Assembly (NCBI RefSeq): GCF_000829905.1
Contig: NZ_CDPP01000005.1
Span: forward strand, 1 to 64,000
DNA from: Beduini massiliensis
Lineage (GTDB): Bacteria; Bacillota_I; Bacilli_A; Erysipelotrichales; Coprobacillaceae
Direction: 5' to 3'
DNA: 64,000 nt
The translations under genes and the position numbers were made by a program. A model generated the notes under the pieces. The model was not told the origin of the DNA, did no database searches, and saw only the letters and a program-made list of their open reading frames with translations. Positions 1-13,143 of this stretch are shown piece by piece; position 1 is the stretch's first letter; every line of letters begins with the position of its first letter.

Positions 1-1
1 T

Positions 2-1529
<1,528 letters not shown>

Positions 1530-1693
1530 AAGGAGAAAAAGGTTCTGTTCAGTTTTGAGTGGAGACACTCAAGGAAAAGAGATCATTGAAAACTGGATAA
1601 TAAGATGAAAAGAAATATTAGAAAGATCAGGAGAAATCAAGGATCTTTCCTAATAGTCGAAAAAACTAAGAAAAAGTAACAAAAGCAAATCTA
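1530..1693 (+). other. 16S-23S internal transcribed spacer, no tRNA
   Basis: About 160 nt of A-rich spacer. It has a small perfect hairpin TGAGTG-GAGA-CACTCA (1556-1571) just after the 16S end, and then the 5' half of the pre-23S processing stem (1589-1604). I see no tRNA-Ile or tRNA-Ala, unlike many rrn operons. Confidence 0.85.
1589..1604 (+). other. Pre-23S processing stem, 5' arm
   Basis: The 16-nt arm aaaactggataataag is perfectly complementary to 4616-4631 (cttattatccagtttt). The two arms flank the 23S gene, as expected for the double-stranded RNA substrate cleaved by RNase III or Mini-III during 23S maturation. The pairing is seen in the sequence; the enzyme is inferred from other Firmicutes. 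Confidence 0.85.
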
Positions 1694-4602
<2,909 letters not shown>

Positions 4603-4615
4603 GAAGAAGAAAGAA

Positions 4616-4631
4616 CTTATTATCCAGTTTT
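4616..4631 (+). other. Pre-23S processing stem, 3' arm
   Basis: Exact reverse complement of 1589-1604, lying 13 nt after the mature 23S 3' end. It is followed by a short hairpin (tgag...ctca, about 4632-4645) before 5S. Confidence 0.85.
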
Positions 4632-4649
4632 GAGTGAGAGCTCAGAGGA

Positions 4650-4760
4650 ATCCGGTGATGATGGGGATATGGAGACACCTGTAACCATCTCGAACACAGA
4701 AGTTAAGCATATCAACGGCGAAGATAGTGAGCGATCGCGAAAATAGCAGATTGCCGGGTA
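4650..4760 (+). rRNA. rrf: 5S ribosomal RNA
   Basis: About 110 nt. The first and last bases pair (ccgg at 4652-4655 with ccgg at 4754-4757). The conserved internal segment ctcgaacacagaagttaag lies near 4689-4707. It stands directly between the 23S processing stem and an intrinsic terminator, as expected for the last gene of an rrn operon. Confidence 0.93.
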
Positions 4761-4764
4761 AGAG

Positions 4765-4788
4765 AAGGAGGAGTTCCTCCTTTTTTTT
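4765..4788 (+). terminator. rRNA operon terminator
   Basis: Stem AAGGAGG (4765-4771), loop AGTT, arm CCTCCTT (4776-4782), then a run of T to 4788. A strong intrinsic terminator immediately after 5S. Confidence 0.93.
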
Positions 4789-4859
4789 ATGTATTGGAAA
4801 GAACTTTGGATAATGTCACTTATAGATAAGCAATAATAAAACTTTCAACTTTAAATTGT

Positions 4860-4902
4860 CTAATCAAACTATAGTGAAAATTCCATAGATTTTCTTGATT
4901 AG
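4860..4902. other. Long imperfect hairpin in rrn-ptsI spacer
   Basis: CTAATCAA (4860-4867) pairs with TTGATTAG (4895-4902). An inner GAAAAT (4876-4881) pairs with ATTTTC (4889-4894), leaving an 8-nt bulge on the 5' side. No U-tract follows, so it is not a standard terminator. The rest of the 4789-5001 spacer is AT-rich and I see no gene in it. The role is unknown. Confidence 0.5.
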
Positions 4903-5001
4903 CTGTGTGTAATAAGGAAGTTGGGTCATACCATACTTTTTCATAAGGCTATATATAAAGCAGAACAGTGAAAGAATACAAGAGTGAAAAATGAGTATAA
5001 A

Positions 5002-5031
5002 AAAACATAACCTCAATCAAGGTTATGTTTT
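5002..5031 (-). terminator. ptsI terminator
   Basis: Inverted repeat AAAACATAACC (5002-5012) / GGTTATGTTTT (5021-5031). Read on the minus strand it is followed by a T run (complement of ataaaaaaa), right after the ptsI stop codon. Confidence 0.88.
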
Positions 5032-5040
5032 CGTTTTCTA

Positions 5041-6747
5041 TTAAAGTTCAGTAGCACCTTTTACTAACTCCACAACTTCTTCCATTGTTCCTTTTTGAAG
5101 TGCTTCACTAGCTAATTTTTCCATTTCAACTTTTGACAGGCTTCTGATTAATTTTCTTTGTCCGAGTACAGATGTAGCAGACATTGAGAATTCATCAAGT
5201 CCTAATCCTAATAATAATGGAGCGGCCATAGCTTCACCAGCCATTTCTCCACACATACCTACCCATTTTCCTTCTTTATGAGCAGCATCAATAACATTTT
5301 TAACTAAACGTAAGATTGATGGATTGAATGGTTGATATAAATAAGAGATAGAAGATGACATTCTGTCAGCAGCAAAAGTATATTGAATCAAATCGTTAGT
5401 TCCGATTGAGAAGAAGTCTACTTCTTTAGCGAATTGATCTGCTAATACTGCAGCAGCAGGGATTTCAATCATGATACCTACTTGAATATTAGGTGAAACA
5501 GTAACCCCTTCGTTTGTTAATTTTTCTTTTTCTTCTAATAACAATGCTTTAGCTTGTCTAAATTCTTGCAGAGTAGCGATCATTGGGAACATGATTCTTA
5601 AATCTCCGTAAACTGAAGCTCTCAGCAAGGCTCTTAATTGAGTTCTGAAAATATCTTCTCTTTGGAAACATAAACGAATTGCACGAACACCTAAGAATGG
5701 ATTCATTTCTTTTGGTAAATCGATAGCAGCAATTTCCTTGTCACCGCCGATATCTAATGTTCTTACAACGACAGGACCGTTGATTCCTTCAAGAACTGCT
5801 TTGTAAGCATTGAATTGTTCTTCTTCAGTAGGAAGTTCTGCTGATTCCATGTATAAGAATTCAGTTCTGTAAAGTCCAACACCTTCTCCACCGTTTTCCA
5901 AAACACCTTCGATATCTTTTGGTGAACCGATGTTGGCTACTAATTCAACATGATGTCCATCAGTCGTTACTGTTTTTTCATCTTTTAATTTCTTTAATTC
6001 TTCACGGTAAGCTACGTAATCATCACGTTTCTTTTCGTAAGTTGTAATTTCTTCATCACTAGGGTTAATAATGACTAAACCTTCACTACCATCTAAGATA
6101 ATCATATCGTTATCATTTACTTCAGAAGTGATTGTCTTACAAGCAACAACAGCAGGGATTTCCAAGCTTCTTGCCATGATTGCTGAGTGAGAAGTTCTAC
6201 CTCCGATGTTAGTAGCAAATCCTCTGACTAAATTTTTATTTAATTGAGCTGTATCAGATGGAGTTAAGTCATCTGCAATAATAACAACTTCTTCATCGAT
6301 TAAAGCAGGATTAGGCAGTTGTTTTCCTAATAACGCAGCTAATAAACGACGAGAAACGTCTTTAATGTCAGCAGCTCTTTCTCTGAAATAATCATCATCC
6401 ATTGATTCAAACATAGCGATAAACGTATTAGCTACTTCATCAAGAGCAGCAGCAGCGTTGATCTTTTCGTTTTTAATCTTGTCTTCAACTTGAGATTTCA
6501 TTTCTGGGTCACTCAATACTAATGCATGAGCATCAAATACTGCCGCTTCTTCAGCTGATAAGTTTTTAGAAGCAGCTTCTTTGATCATTTCCAGATCCTT
6601 TGCTGTTTTAGTCATTGCTTCTTCATAGCAAGCAATTTCTTTTTCCACATCTTCAATTGTTGTTTTTGTAACTGTTAAGTCTGGCATTACTAGTTTATAA
6701 GCTTTTGCGATTGCAATTCCACTAGATGCAGCTATACCTTTTATCAT
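5041..6747 (-). CDS. ptsI: Phosphoenolpyruvate-protein phosphotransferase (PTS enzyme I)
   Basis: Cytoplasmic enzyme I of the sugar phosphotransferase system; it takes phosphate from PEP and passes it to HPr. At 568 aa it is full length for the family. The phospho-histidine motif [20 protein letters not shown] has His at about residue 187. The PEP-binding barrel shows [12 protein letters not shown] (about 290-300) and [10 protein letters not shown] with the active-site Cys near the C-terminus. The start is supported by GGAGGTG 8 nt upstream on the minus strand. ptsH, often the preceding gene in Firmicutes, is not adjacent, so HPr must be encoded elsewhere. The gene diverges from nagB and shares an upstream region containing a cre-like site. 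Confidence 0.98.
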   Translation of the reverse strand: MIKGIAASSGIAIAKAYKLVMPDLTVTKTTIEDVEKEIACYEEAMTKTAKDLEMIKEAASKNLSAEEAAVFDAHALVLSDPEMKSQVEDKIKNEKINAAAALDEVANTFIAMFESMDDDYFRERAADIKDVSRRLLAALLGKQLPNPALIDEEVVIIADDLTPSDTAQLNKNLVRGFATNIGGRTSHSAIMARSLEIPAVVACKTITSEVNDNDMIILDGSEGLVIINPSDEEITTYEKKRDDYVAYREELKKLKDEKTVTTDGHHVELVANIGSPKDIEGVLENGGEGVGLYRTEFLYMESAELPTEEEQFNAYKAVLEGINGPVVVRTLDIGGDKEIAAIDLPKEMNPFLGVRAIRLCFQREDIFRTQLRALLRASVYGDLRIMFPMIATLQEFRQAKALLLEEKEKLTNEGVTVSPNIQVGIMIEIPAAAVLADQFAKEVDFFSIGTNDLIQYTFAADRMSSSISYLYQPFNPSILRLVKNVIDAAHKEGKWVGMCGEMAGEAMAAPLLLGLGLDEFSMSATSVLGQRKLIRSLSKVEMEKLASEALQKGTMEEVVELVKGATEL

Positions 6748-6819
6748 GTGTAAAACACCTCCATATATGTTACTATTGTACCTTAAAATGGTTTAAAAAT
6801 AAAGAGATTATGTGTATTT

Positions 6820-6835
6820 ATTTAAACGTTTACAT
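6820..6835. promoter_or_regulatory. Candidate CcpA cre site between ptsI and nagB
   Basis: Read on the minus strand, ATGTAAACGTTTAAAT matches the catabolite-responsive-element consensus WTGNAARCGNWWWCAW at 15 of 16 positions. It lies between two divergent sugar-metabolism genes, upstream of the proposed nagB -35. The assignment to CcpA is inference. Confidence 0.5.
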
Positions 6836-6850
6836 TTTTTTAACTAGCAC

Positions 6851-6878
6851 TTGAAATTTTCTGTAAAAATGTTATCCT
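6851..6878 (+). promoter_or_regulatory. Candidate nagB promoter
   Basis: TTGAAA (6851-6856), a 16-bp spacer and TATCCT (6873-6878), about 23 bp upstream of the nagB start codon at 6902. Confidence 0.5.
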
Positions 6879-6901
6879 TTTTATGTGATAGGAGGGATTG
6901 T

Positions 6902-7633
6902 ATGAAAGTAATTAAAGTAAAAAATTACGAGGAAGCATCACAAAAAGCATTTGAAATTTTTAGAGATCAGGTTAAAGAAAAACCGGATTCAATTTTAGGA
7001 TTGGCAACAGGATCTACACCGATCAGAATGTATGAATTATTAGCAGAAGATCATAAGGTGAACGGGACATCTTATAAAAATGTTCATACGTTTAACTTAG
7101 ATGAATATTATGGGTTAGCCCCTACACATCCGCAAAGTTATTATTATTTCATGACAGAACATTTATTTAAGTTCTTAGATATTGATTTGAATAATGTCAA
7201 TGTACCTAAAGGAAATCAAGATATTCAGGCAGAATGTGACCGTTATAACACAATGTTGGCAGAAAATCAGATTGATCTGCAATTATTAGGAATTGGATCT
7301 AACGGACATATTGGGTTCAATGAACCTGGAACACCATTTGATTCAGTGACGCATTATATTGAATTAGATGAATCTACTCGTAAAGACAATGCACGTTTAT
7401 TCTTTGACGGAGTCTTAGAAGATGTACCAACACATGCCGTGACTATGGGAATTAAAAATATCATGGAAGCAAAACGAGTTGTTTTAATCGCTTGCGGTGA
7501 CAATAAAGCCACTGCTATTAAAGGATTGGTTGAAGATGAACCGACAACTTCTTTACCGGCTTCAATCTTAAGCACACATCCTGATTTTACTTTGATCATT
7601 GATGAAGGTGCTGCAAGTAAATTAGATAAATAA
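6902..7633 (+). CDS. nagB: Glucosamine-6-phosphate deaminase
   Basis: Converts glucosamine-6-phosphate to fructose-6-phosphate plus ammonia, the last step of amino-sugar catabolism (NagA, the preceding enzyme, is at 40317). 243 aa. Visible motifs are GLATGSTP (33-40), NLDEYYGL with the catalytic Asp67, and GIGSNGHIGFNEPG. I start at ATG 6902 because GGAGGG lies 6-7 nt upstream and the protein then begins MKVIKVKNYEE like other NagB proteins. An in-frame start at 6851 would lack a ribosome binding site and overlap the promoter. The gene is monocistronic, with its own terminator. Confidence 0.97.
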   Translation: MKVIKVKNYEEASQKAFEIFRDQVKEKPDSILGLATGSTPIRMYELLAEDHKVNGTSYKNVHTFNLDEYYGLAPTHPQSYYYFMTEHLFKFLDIDLNNVNVPKGNQDIQAECDRYNTMLAENQIDLQLLGIGSNGHIGFNEPGTPFDSVTHYIELDESTRKDNARLFFDGVLEDVPTHAVTMGIKNIMEAKRVVLIACGDNKATAIKGLVEDEPTTSLPASILSTHPDFTLIIDEGAASKLDK

Positions 7634-7634
7634 G

Positions 7635-7657
7635 AAGAATCGCAAGATTCTTTTTTT
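7635..7657 (+). terminator. nagB terminator
   Basis: AAGAATC (7635-7641), loop GCAA, GATTCTT (7646-7652), then T run to 7657. Confidence 0.88.
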
Positions 7658-7689
7658 GTCTTCTTTTATAACAAAAAAAAGAAGACAAA
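7655..7689. repeat. Perfect inverted repeat between nagB and tRNA-Leu
   Basis: TTTGTCTTCTTTT (7655-7667) and AAAAGAAGACAAA (7677-7689) form a 13-bp stem with a 9-nt loop. It sits 3' of the minus-strand tRNA, so it may end or process that transcript. No clean U-tract follows on either strand. Confidence 0.6.
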
Positions 7690-7708
7690 GCTTCTCAAAA
7701 TAGTATAT

Positions 7709-7795
7709 TGGTGCAACTGACAAGACTTGAACTTGCACGAACGAATGTTCATAAGTCCCTCAAACTTACGTGTATACCAATTCCACCACAGTTGC
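7709..7795 (-). tRNA. tRNA-Leu (anticodon GAG)
   Basis: 87-nt class II tRNA with a long variable arm. Acceptor GCAACTG pairs with CAGTTGC, followed by discriminator A and encoded CCA (7709-7711 on the plus strand). Anticodon stem TAAGT/ACTTA encloses loop TTGAGGG, giving anticodon GAG at plus-strand 7759-7761, which reads CUC/CUU leucine codons. A single stand-alone tRNA gene. Confidence 0.93.
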
Positions 7796-7806
7796 AATAC
7801 ATAAAA

Positions 7807-7835
7807 TTTATATCATATTCTCATAAAATATGCAA
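7807..7835 (-). promoter_or_regulatory. Promoter of tRNA-Leu
   Basis: On the minus strand TTGCAT (7835-7830), a 17-bp spacer and TATAAA (7812-7807) lie about 11 bp upstream of the tRNA 5' end. Confidence 0.65.
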
Positions 7836-7865
7836 TATTTTTAGATGAAGTTGATGGATTTTTTA

Positions 7866-7894
7866 TTGAATTGGTGAGGGGTTAATGATATAGT
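7866..7894 (+). promoter_or_regulatory. Candidate metA promoter
   Basis: TTGAAT (7866-7871), 17-bp spacer, TATAGT (7889-7894). No SAM riboswitch (S-box) fits in the short space between this and the start codon at 7923. Confidence 0.45.
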
Positions 7895-7922
7895 TACAAT
7901 AGCTAAAAGAAAGGATGATAGG

Positions 7923-8864
7923 ATGCCAATTAGAATACCCGATGCCTTACCAGCTAAAAAAATATTGGAAAGTGAAAACATCTTTGTGATGCCGACTTCC
8001 AGAGCGGATTCACAGCATATCCGTCCTTTAAAACTTATTGTTTTGAATATTATGCCAACTAAAATAGTGACAGAAACACAGTTGCTCCGTATGCTGTCAA
8101 ATACACCGTTACAGATTGATGTAGATTGGATTCATATGAAGAGTCATGAATCAAAAAACACCTCTCAGGAGCATTTATTAGCCTTTTATCATACCTTTGA
8201 TGAAATTAAAGAAAACAAGTATGATGGAATGATCATTACAGGTGCGCCGGTAGAAAAGCTGGCATTTGAAGAAGTAGATTACTGGGAAGAGTTTACGCAG
8301 ATTTTAGAGTGGTCCAAAACCAATGTGTTTAGTACCTTCTATATATGTTGGGCAGCTCAGGCGGCACTGCATTATTTTTATGGCATCAATAAATATCGTT
8401 TAGATAAAAAACTATCTGGAGTATACGATCATGAAACAAACGTAAAAAAAATGAAACGAAAAATCTTACGTGGGTTTGATTTTCAGTTTTATGCGCCGCA
8501 TTCTCGCTATACCACTTTATTAGAAAAAGATATCTTGAAATTTGATGATTTAGATATCTTGGCGTCTTCTAAAGAGGCTGGTCCTTATTTAATCGGTTCT
8601 GTCAATGGTTCACGCTTCTTTGTGACCGGGCATCCCGAATATGATCCGGAAACCTTACATAATGAATATATCCGTGATGTAAATAAAGGACTGCATCCCG
8701 ATATTCCGATGAATTACTATAAGGATGATGACTGTTCCAAAGCGATTCAAGTAAAATGGCGATCTCACGCTTACTTACTTTTCAGCAACTGGCTCAATTA
8801 CTATGTTTATCAGCAGACTCCGTATGACTTGAATATGGTCGGAGATAAATCTCATATGAAATAA
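7923..8864 (+). CDS. metA: Homoserine O-acetyltransferase (MetA family)
   Basis: First committed step of methionine synthesis: acylates L-homoserine. 313 aa, full length. Cys142 in FYICWAAQAAL is the catalytic nucleophile position, and TGHPEYD (235-241) holds the catalytic His/Glu pair. Residue 111 is Glu (GAPVEKL). In MetA enzymes Glu at this position is known to favour acetyl-CoA, and Gly (as in E. coli) succinyl-CoA, so I call an acetyltransferase despite the MetA fold. The start has AAAGGA upstream. No other methionine genes are nearby, so it appears to be transcribed alone. Confidence 0.95.
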   Translation: MPIRIPDALPAKKILESENIFVMPTSRADSQHIRPLKLIVLNIMPTKIVTETQLLRMLSNTPLQIDVDWIHMKSHESKNTSQEHLLAFYHTFDEIKENKYDGMIITGAPVEKLAFEEVDYWEEFTQILEWSKTNVFSTFYICWAAQAALHYFYGINKYRLDKKLSGVYDHETNVKKMKRKILRGFDFQFYAPHSRYTTLLEKDILKFDDLDILASSKEAGPYLIGSVNGSRFFVTGHPEYDPETLHNEYIRDVNKGLHPDIPMNYYKDDDCSKAIQVKWRSHAYLLFSNWLNYYVYQQTPYDLNMVGDKSHMK

Positions 8865-8867
8865 AAG

Positions 8868-8888
8868 AAAGGCGCCGATGCGCCTTTT
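8868..8888. terminator. Bidirectional terminator between metA and pepV
   Basis: AAAGGCGC (8868-8875), loop CGAT, GCGCCTTT (8880-8887) followed by T-rich sequence. The stem ends at the pepV stop codon, so it can serve both convergent genes. Confidence 0.88.
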
Positions 8889-10256
8889 CTATTTAATTAA
8901 ATTATATAATGCATTAGCATAAATCAAAATTGCCAGTTTTAATTCATCAATATCAACAAACTCATTGTTTTGATGAATCTGATTATCGGTACCAGGAAAT
9001 TCAGGTCCAAACGCAACACAGTTAGGCATTGTTTTAGCATAAGTTCCTCCGCCGATAGCCTGTGGTTGGGCATCTTGATCGCCGGTACAATCGACATAAG
9101 CCCGATGCAGTCCTTGAATTAATTCTGAATTAGGATCGACAAATAGATGAGACCCTATATGATGTTCCTCTTTGAATCCATAAGGAGCAATGGCTTCATG
9201 CATGCATGACAGCATTTTATCGCTATCTAATTCATGCGGACAGCGAAGATCCAAATAGATATCTAACTGAGAATTTTCATAATGAACGATACCGACACTA
9301 AGTGTTAACGGACCCATCTGACCGGTAAAGCCAAATCCCAACTTTTTCGCATAGTAGTCATCTGTAAAGTATTTTGCGATAAAATCAACGATCGGATTTG
9401 AAATAACAGTATTTAAAAATTCTGAAAGCAAGACAACGGCGTTGCGTCCTAAATGCGGCAATGACGCATGACTTGATTTTCCGATTAATTCAATGGTTGT
9501 GGTTGTATCGTCCGATTGAATTGTACCTGTTAATTCTTTATCCTTTAAGAACTGTTGGAACGCTTGTTCATAGTGCTGGCTTGTTCCTTTTAAAATGGCA
9601 GTGGCTTTTTCTGGAACGATATTGACAACTGTCCCGGCATGAAGCGAGATCAATGTATCTTCTTGAACTTGTCCGCTGATATGGAACTGAACACCTTTTT
9701 TTTCACCGTAAACAACAGGGAAGTTGGCATCAGGAGTAAATCCCATATCGGGGAAAGGTTCTTTAGTAAAGTAGTATTTCATACATTTAGATCCTGATTC
9801 TTCATTACAGCCAAAGATAATGCGCATTTTCTTACGTGTTTCCAGTCCGCTTTTTTCAATGATCTTAGCCGCATAGTATGCCGCAAGCAAGGGACCTTTA
9901 TCATCGCTGGTTCCGCGTCCAAAATATTTGTTGCCAACCTGAGTTAATTCGAACGGCGGCGTAGCCCAACCGTTTTCGTTCACAGGAACCACGTCAAGAT
10001 GTCCTAATACGGCGACCACTTCATCACCGCTGCCGATATCGATATGTCCGGCATAACCATCTACGTCTTTAGTTACATATCCATCACGCTGACCAATCGC
10101 TAACATCTTATCTAAAACGTCGCGGTTAGCTTTCCCAAATGGCTGATTTTCTTTTGCTGTTGTTTCATCAAAAACAGAGTTTACGGAAACTAAATCTGCC
10201 ATATCTTTGATTAATTGATCGAATTGATCATCAATCACTTTTTTAAAATCTATCAT
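8889..10256 (-). CDS. pepV: Dipeptidase PepV (M20 metallopeptidase)
   Basis: Zinc-dependent cytosolic dipeptidase of the M20/PepV family that splits dipeptides from the amino end. 455 aa. Metal-binding motifs are GHLDVVP near 85-91, GRGTSDDKGP near 114-123 and the catalytic NEESGS near 151-156; a C-terminal metal-ligand segment contains NQIHQNNE. The central lid domain is present, so length is typical. The start is supported by AGAGGTGAT upstream. The gene stands alone on the minus strand, divergent from tex. Confidence 0.94.
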   Translation of the reverse strand: MIDFKKVIDDQFDQLIKDMADLVSVNSVFDETTAKENQPFGKANRDVLDKMLAIGQRDGYVTKDVDGYAGHIDIGSGDEVVAVLGHLDVVPVNENGWATPPFELTQVGNKYFGRGTSDDKGPLLAAYYAAKIIEKSGLETRKKMRIIFGCNEESGSKCMKYYFTKEPFPDMGFTPDANFPVVYGEKKGVQFHISGQVQEDTLISLHAGTVVNIVPEKATAILKGTSQHYEQAFQQFLKDKELTGTIQSDDTTTTIELIGKSSHASLPHLGRNAVVLLSEFLNTVISNPIVDFIAKYFTDDYYAKKLGFGFTGQMGPLTLSVGIVHYENSQLDIYLDLRCPHELDSDKMLSCMHEAIAPYGFKEEHHIGSHLFVDPNSELIQGLHRAYVDCTGDQDAQPQAIGGGTYAKTMPNCVAFGPEFPGTDNQIHQNNEFVDIDELKLAILIYANALYNLIK

Positions 10257-10383
10257 ATTATCACCTCTTGATGATTATTGTATCATAAATTAAATGAAAA
10301 TATTCAAAAAGTTTGAAGATGTCAAGACTTGTATTCATGATAAGAGAATGCTATGATTTTAAGGCAAGAAAGGAAGTTGTGAA

Positions 10384-12531
10384 ATGGATAAACAAGTCAT
10401 AGAACAAGTTGCAAAAACGTTGGAAATCACGAAAGGTCAAGTTGAAAAAGTATTGACTTTATTGGAAGAAGGAAATACTGTTCCTTTTATTGCGCGTTAT
10501 CGTAAAGAGGTAACCGGTGCATTAAATGAAGATCAGATCAGAGAAATTGAAAAAATATATGAGTATGGCATCAGCTTAAATAAACGTAAGGAAGATATCA
10601 TTCGTTTAATTGATGAAAAAGGGATGTTGGATGATACATTAAAAGCAGATATTCTTAAATGTGAAAAATTAAGTGAACTAGAAGATATTTATCGTCCTTT
10701 CAAAGAAAAAAAGAAAACCCGTGCGATTACCGCAAAGGCAAATGGCTTAGAACCATTGAGTCAGTGGCTGCTTTTGCTGCCTAGAAGCGGTGATATCATG
10801 ATGGAAGCAAAGAAATATGTGAATGAAAATGTGGCGGATGCCCAAGCGGCGCTTGACGGAGCAAAAGATATCATTGCGGAAAATATGGCAGATCAGGTAA
10901 AATATCGTAAATATGTGAAGGATATGCTGTATAAGACCGGTGTCATTGTCACCAAAGAGAAGAAGAAGCACACAGATGAAAACAAAACCTATGAGATGTA
11001 TTATCAATTCAGTGAACGTTTAAAATATATTGTCCCTCATCGTATTTTAGCGATTAACCGTGCGGAAAATGAAAAAGTTATCAGTGTTTCATTTGATTAT
11101 GATAAGGAACGTTTTTTGGATTATATTCTTTTCGGATTTATTCGTAATAAGGAAACCATCGCAAAAGAAGTGATTAAAGAAGCGGTTGAAGATGGATTTA
11201 AACGTTTGTTATATCCCTCTATCGAAAGAGAAATTCGCAGCGAGCTGACAGAAAAAGCAGAATTGCAGGCATTAGAAGTATTTTCCATTAATTTAGAGAA
11301 ATTATTGATGCAGCCACCGTTAAAAGATAAAACAATTTTAGGCGTCGATCCGGCGTTTAGAACGGGATGTAAATTGGCGGTTATTGATCCTACCGGAAAA
11401 GTATTGACGATTGATAAGGTTTATCCGACCTTGCCAAAAGCGGATTATTCTTTGGATATTCGCAAAGTGGTCAAACTGGTAAAACAGTATCAGGTGGAAG
11501 TGATTGCGATTGGAAACGGAACAGCCAGCCGTGAAACAGAAGCTTTTATCGCAAAAGTAATCAAAGAAGAAAACTTGGACGTAGCTTATGTGATTGTTTC
11601 AGAAGCAGGGGCTTCGGTATACAGTGCCAGCAAAGTCGCTAAAGAAGAATTTCCTGATTATCAGGTAGAGGAACGTTCTGCTGTTTCGATTGCCAGAAGA
11701 CTGCAAGATCCTTTGGCAGAATTAGTGAAAATCGAACCGAAAGCAATCAGTGTCGGGCAGTATCAGCATGATATGAACCAAAAACGCTTGAGTGAACAAC
11801 TGGAATTTGTAGTAACAAAATCTGTAAACCAGGTAGGAGTCAATATCAATACGGCTTCGCCTTCGTTACTGCAATATGTTTCCGGATGCTCGGCGACGAT
11901 CGCCAAAAATATTGTGGGTTATCGTGAAAAGATCGGGCGCTTTAATGATCGTAAACAAATTCAGGAAGTACCTAAGTTGGGACCGAAATCTTACATGCAG
12001 GCGATTGGCTTTTTGCGAATCTTAGATGGGAGCAACCCCTTGGATCAGACAGCTATTCATCCAGAAAGCTATGAAGCGACACAACGTTTATTAAATGATT
12101 TAGGATTTACGGTTCAGCAAATCGGAACGAAAGAATTAAATGACAGCTTAACAAAAGTGGATTTGACAATGTTAGCTGACAAATTGGGAATTGACAAGTA
12201 TACCTTAGAAGACATCATCGATTGTTTGAAAAGTCCGTTGAGAACACCAAGAGATCATTATCAAAGTGCCATCTTGAAAAAAGATATATTAAATATTGAT
12301 GACCTATCCGTTGGTTTGGAATTACAGGGGACTGTCAGAAATGTAGTTGATTTTGGTGCGTTTGTGGATATTGGTCTAAAAAATGATGGATTAGTTCATA
12401 TTTCCAAAATGGCAAAAACAAGAGTGAAACATCCGTTAGATAAAGTGAATGTAGGCGATATTATTACAGTTTGGGTGGATAGTGTGGATACAGCTAAGAA
12501 AAAAGTAGCATTAACGATGATTCAGCCGTAA
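10384..12531 (+). CDS. tex: Tex family RNA-binding transcriptional accessory protein
   Basis: Cytoplasmic nucleic-acid-binding protein of the Tex/YhgF family. 715 aa, close to the family norm. The N-terminal Tex domain begins TLEITKGQVEKVLTLLEEG. The YqgF/RuvC-like fold around residues 315-440 contains LGVDPAFRTGCKLAVID. A helix-hairpin-helix region follows (INTASPSLLQYVSGCSATIA). The C-terminal S1 RNA-binding domain (about 640-712) contains GTVRNVVDFGAFVDIGL. Its exact cellular role is not settled. Ribosome binding site AAGGAAG. Single-gene unit. Confidence 0.96.
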   Translation: MDKQVIEQVAKTLEITKGQVEKVLTLLEEGNTVPFIARYRKEVTGALNEDQIREIEKIYEYGISLNKRKEDIIRLIDEKGMLDDTLKADILKCEKLSELEDIYRPFKEKKKTRAITAKANGLEPLSQWLLLLPRSGDIMMEAKKYVNENVADAQAALDGAKDIIAENMADQVKYRKYVKDMLYKTGVIVTKEKKKHTDENKTYEMYYQFSERLKYIVPHRILAINRAENEKVISVSFDYDKERFLDYILFGFIRNKETIAKEVIKEAVEDGFKRLLYPSIEREIRSELTEKAELQALEVFSINLEKLLMQPPLKDKTILGVDPAFRTGCKLAVIDPTGKVLTIDKVYPTLPKADYSLDIRKVVKLVKQYQVEVIAIGNGTASRETEAFIAKVIKEENLDVAYVIVSEAGASVYSASKVAKEEFPDYQVEERSAVSIARRLQDPLAELVKIEPKAISVGQYQHDMNQKRLSEQLEFVVTKSVNQVGVNINTASPSLLQYVSGCSATIAKNIVGYREKIGRFNDRKQIQEVPKLGPKSYMQAIGFLRILDGSNPLDQTAIHPESYEATQRLLNDLGFTVQQIGTKELNDSLTKVDLTMLADKLGIDKYTLEDIIDCLKSPLRTPRDHYQSAILKKDILNIDDLSVGLELQGTVRNVVDFGAFVDIGLKNDGLVHISKMAKTRVKHPLDKVNVGDIITVWVDSVDTAKKKVALTMIQP

Positions 12532-12556
12532 AATTCATGGTGTTAAGTAAAAACAC

Positions 12557-12584
12557 TTGACAGAAGAAAATAATATGCTATTAT
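12557..12584 (+). promoter_or_regulatory. Promoter of rpsP operon
   Basis: TTGACA (12557-12562), 16-bp spacer, TATTAT (12579-12584), about 35 bp before the rpsP start. Confidence 0.7.
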
Positions 12585-12619
12585 ATACCAGTAAACATTT
12601 AAAATAAAGGAGAAAATAC

Positions 12620-12892
12620 ATGGCAGTAAAATTAAGATTAAAACGTATGGGAGCTAAAAAAGCACCATTTTATAGAATCGTAGCAGCAGATTCAAGATCA
12701 CCTAGAGATGGTCGTTTCATTGAACAATTAGGAACTTACGATCCAACTAAAAATCCAGCACAAGTAACGATTAATGAAGAAGCTGTAATGAAATGGTTAA
12801 ACGTTGGAGCACAACCTTCAGATACAGTTAAAAACTTATTATCAAAAGCTGGAATCATCAAAAAATTCGCTGACGCAAAAGCTGGAAAATAA
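12620..12892 (+). CDS. rpsP: 30S ribosomal protein S16
   Basis: Small-subunit assembly protein. 90 aa. The N-terminal [20 protein letters not shown] is diagnostic. Ribosome binding site AAAGGAG. First gene of an operon with khpA, rimM and trmD, the same order as in Bacillus. The stop codon overlaps the khpA start (TAATG). Confidence 0.99.
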   Translation: MAVKLRLKRMGAKKAPFYRIVAADSRSPRDGRFIEQLGTYDPTKNPAQVTINEEAVMKWLNVGAQPSDTVKNLLSKAGIIKKFADAKAGK

Positions 12893-13143
12893 TGATGGAC
12901 TATGTAAAAATCTTACATGACATTTGTGTAGATTTAGTCGATGATAAAGAACATCTTAAAGTAAAAGAAATGCCATCATTAGAAGAACATGAAATTATTT
13001 TGCATGTCTATGCAACACATGATGACATCGCAAAGCTGATTGGTAAAAAAGGGGCAATGGCAAGTGCCATTCGACAGTTAATGTCAGTTACTGGTGTTTT
13101 GTCAGAAAAGAAAGTAACGATCAAGTTTGAATCATATGAATAG
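12892..13143 (+). CDS. khpA: RNA-binding protein KhpA (KH domain, YlqC)
   Basis: Small single KH-domain RNA-binding protein that in Firmicutes partners with KhpB/Jag and affects cell elongation and RNA metabolism. 83 aa. The GxxG loop is LIGKKGAMASAIRQLM. It starts at 12892 with a 1-nt overlap with rpsP; a second in-frame ATG follows directly. The stop codon lies within a terminator-like stem. Confidence 0.95.
   Translation: MMDYVKILHDICVDLVDDKEHLKVKEMPSLEEHEIILHVYATHDDIAKLIGKKGAMASAIRQLMSVTGVLSEKKVTIKFESYE

Noticed and set aside
1530-1693. Possible tRNA in the 16S-23S spacer
   Set aside because: No acceptor or T-arm pairing found; only a small hairpin and the 23S processing arm.
7796-7922. 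SAM riboswitch or T-box upstream of metA
   Set aside because: The 127-bp gap is mostly taken by the tRNA promoter and metA promoter; no S-box core or T-box sequence seen.
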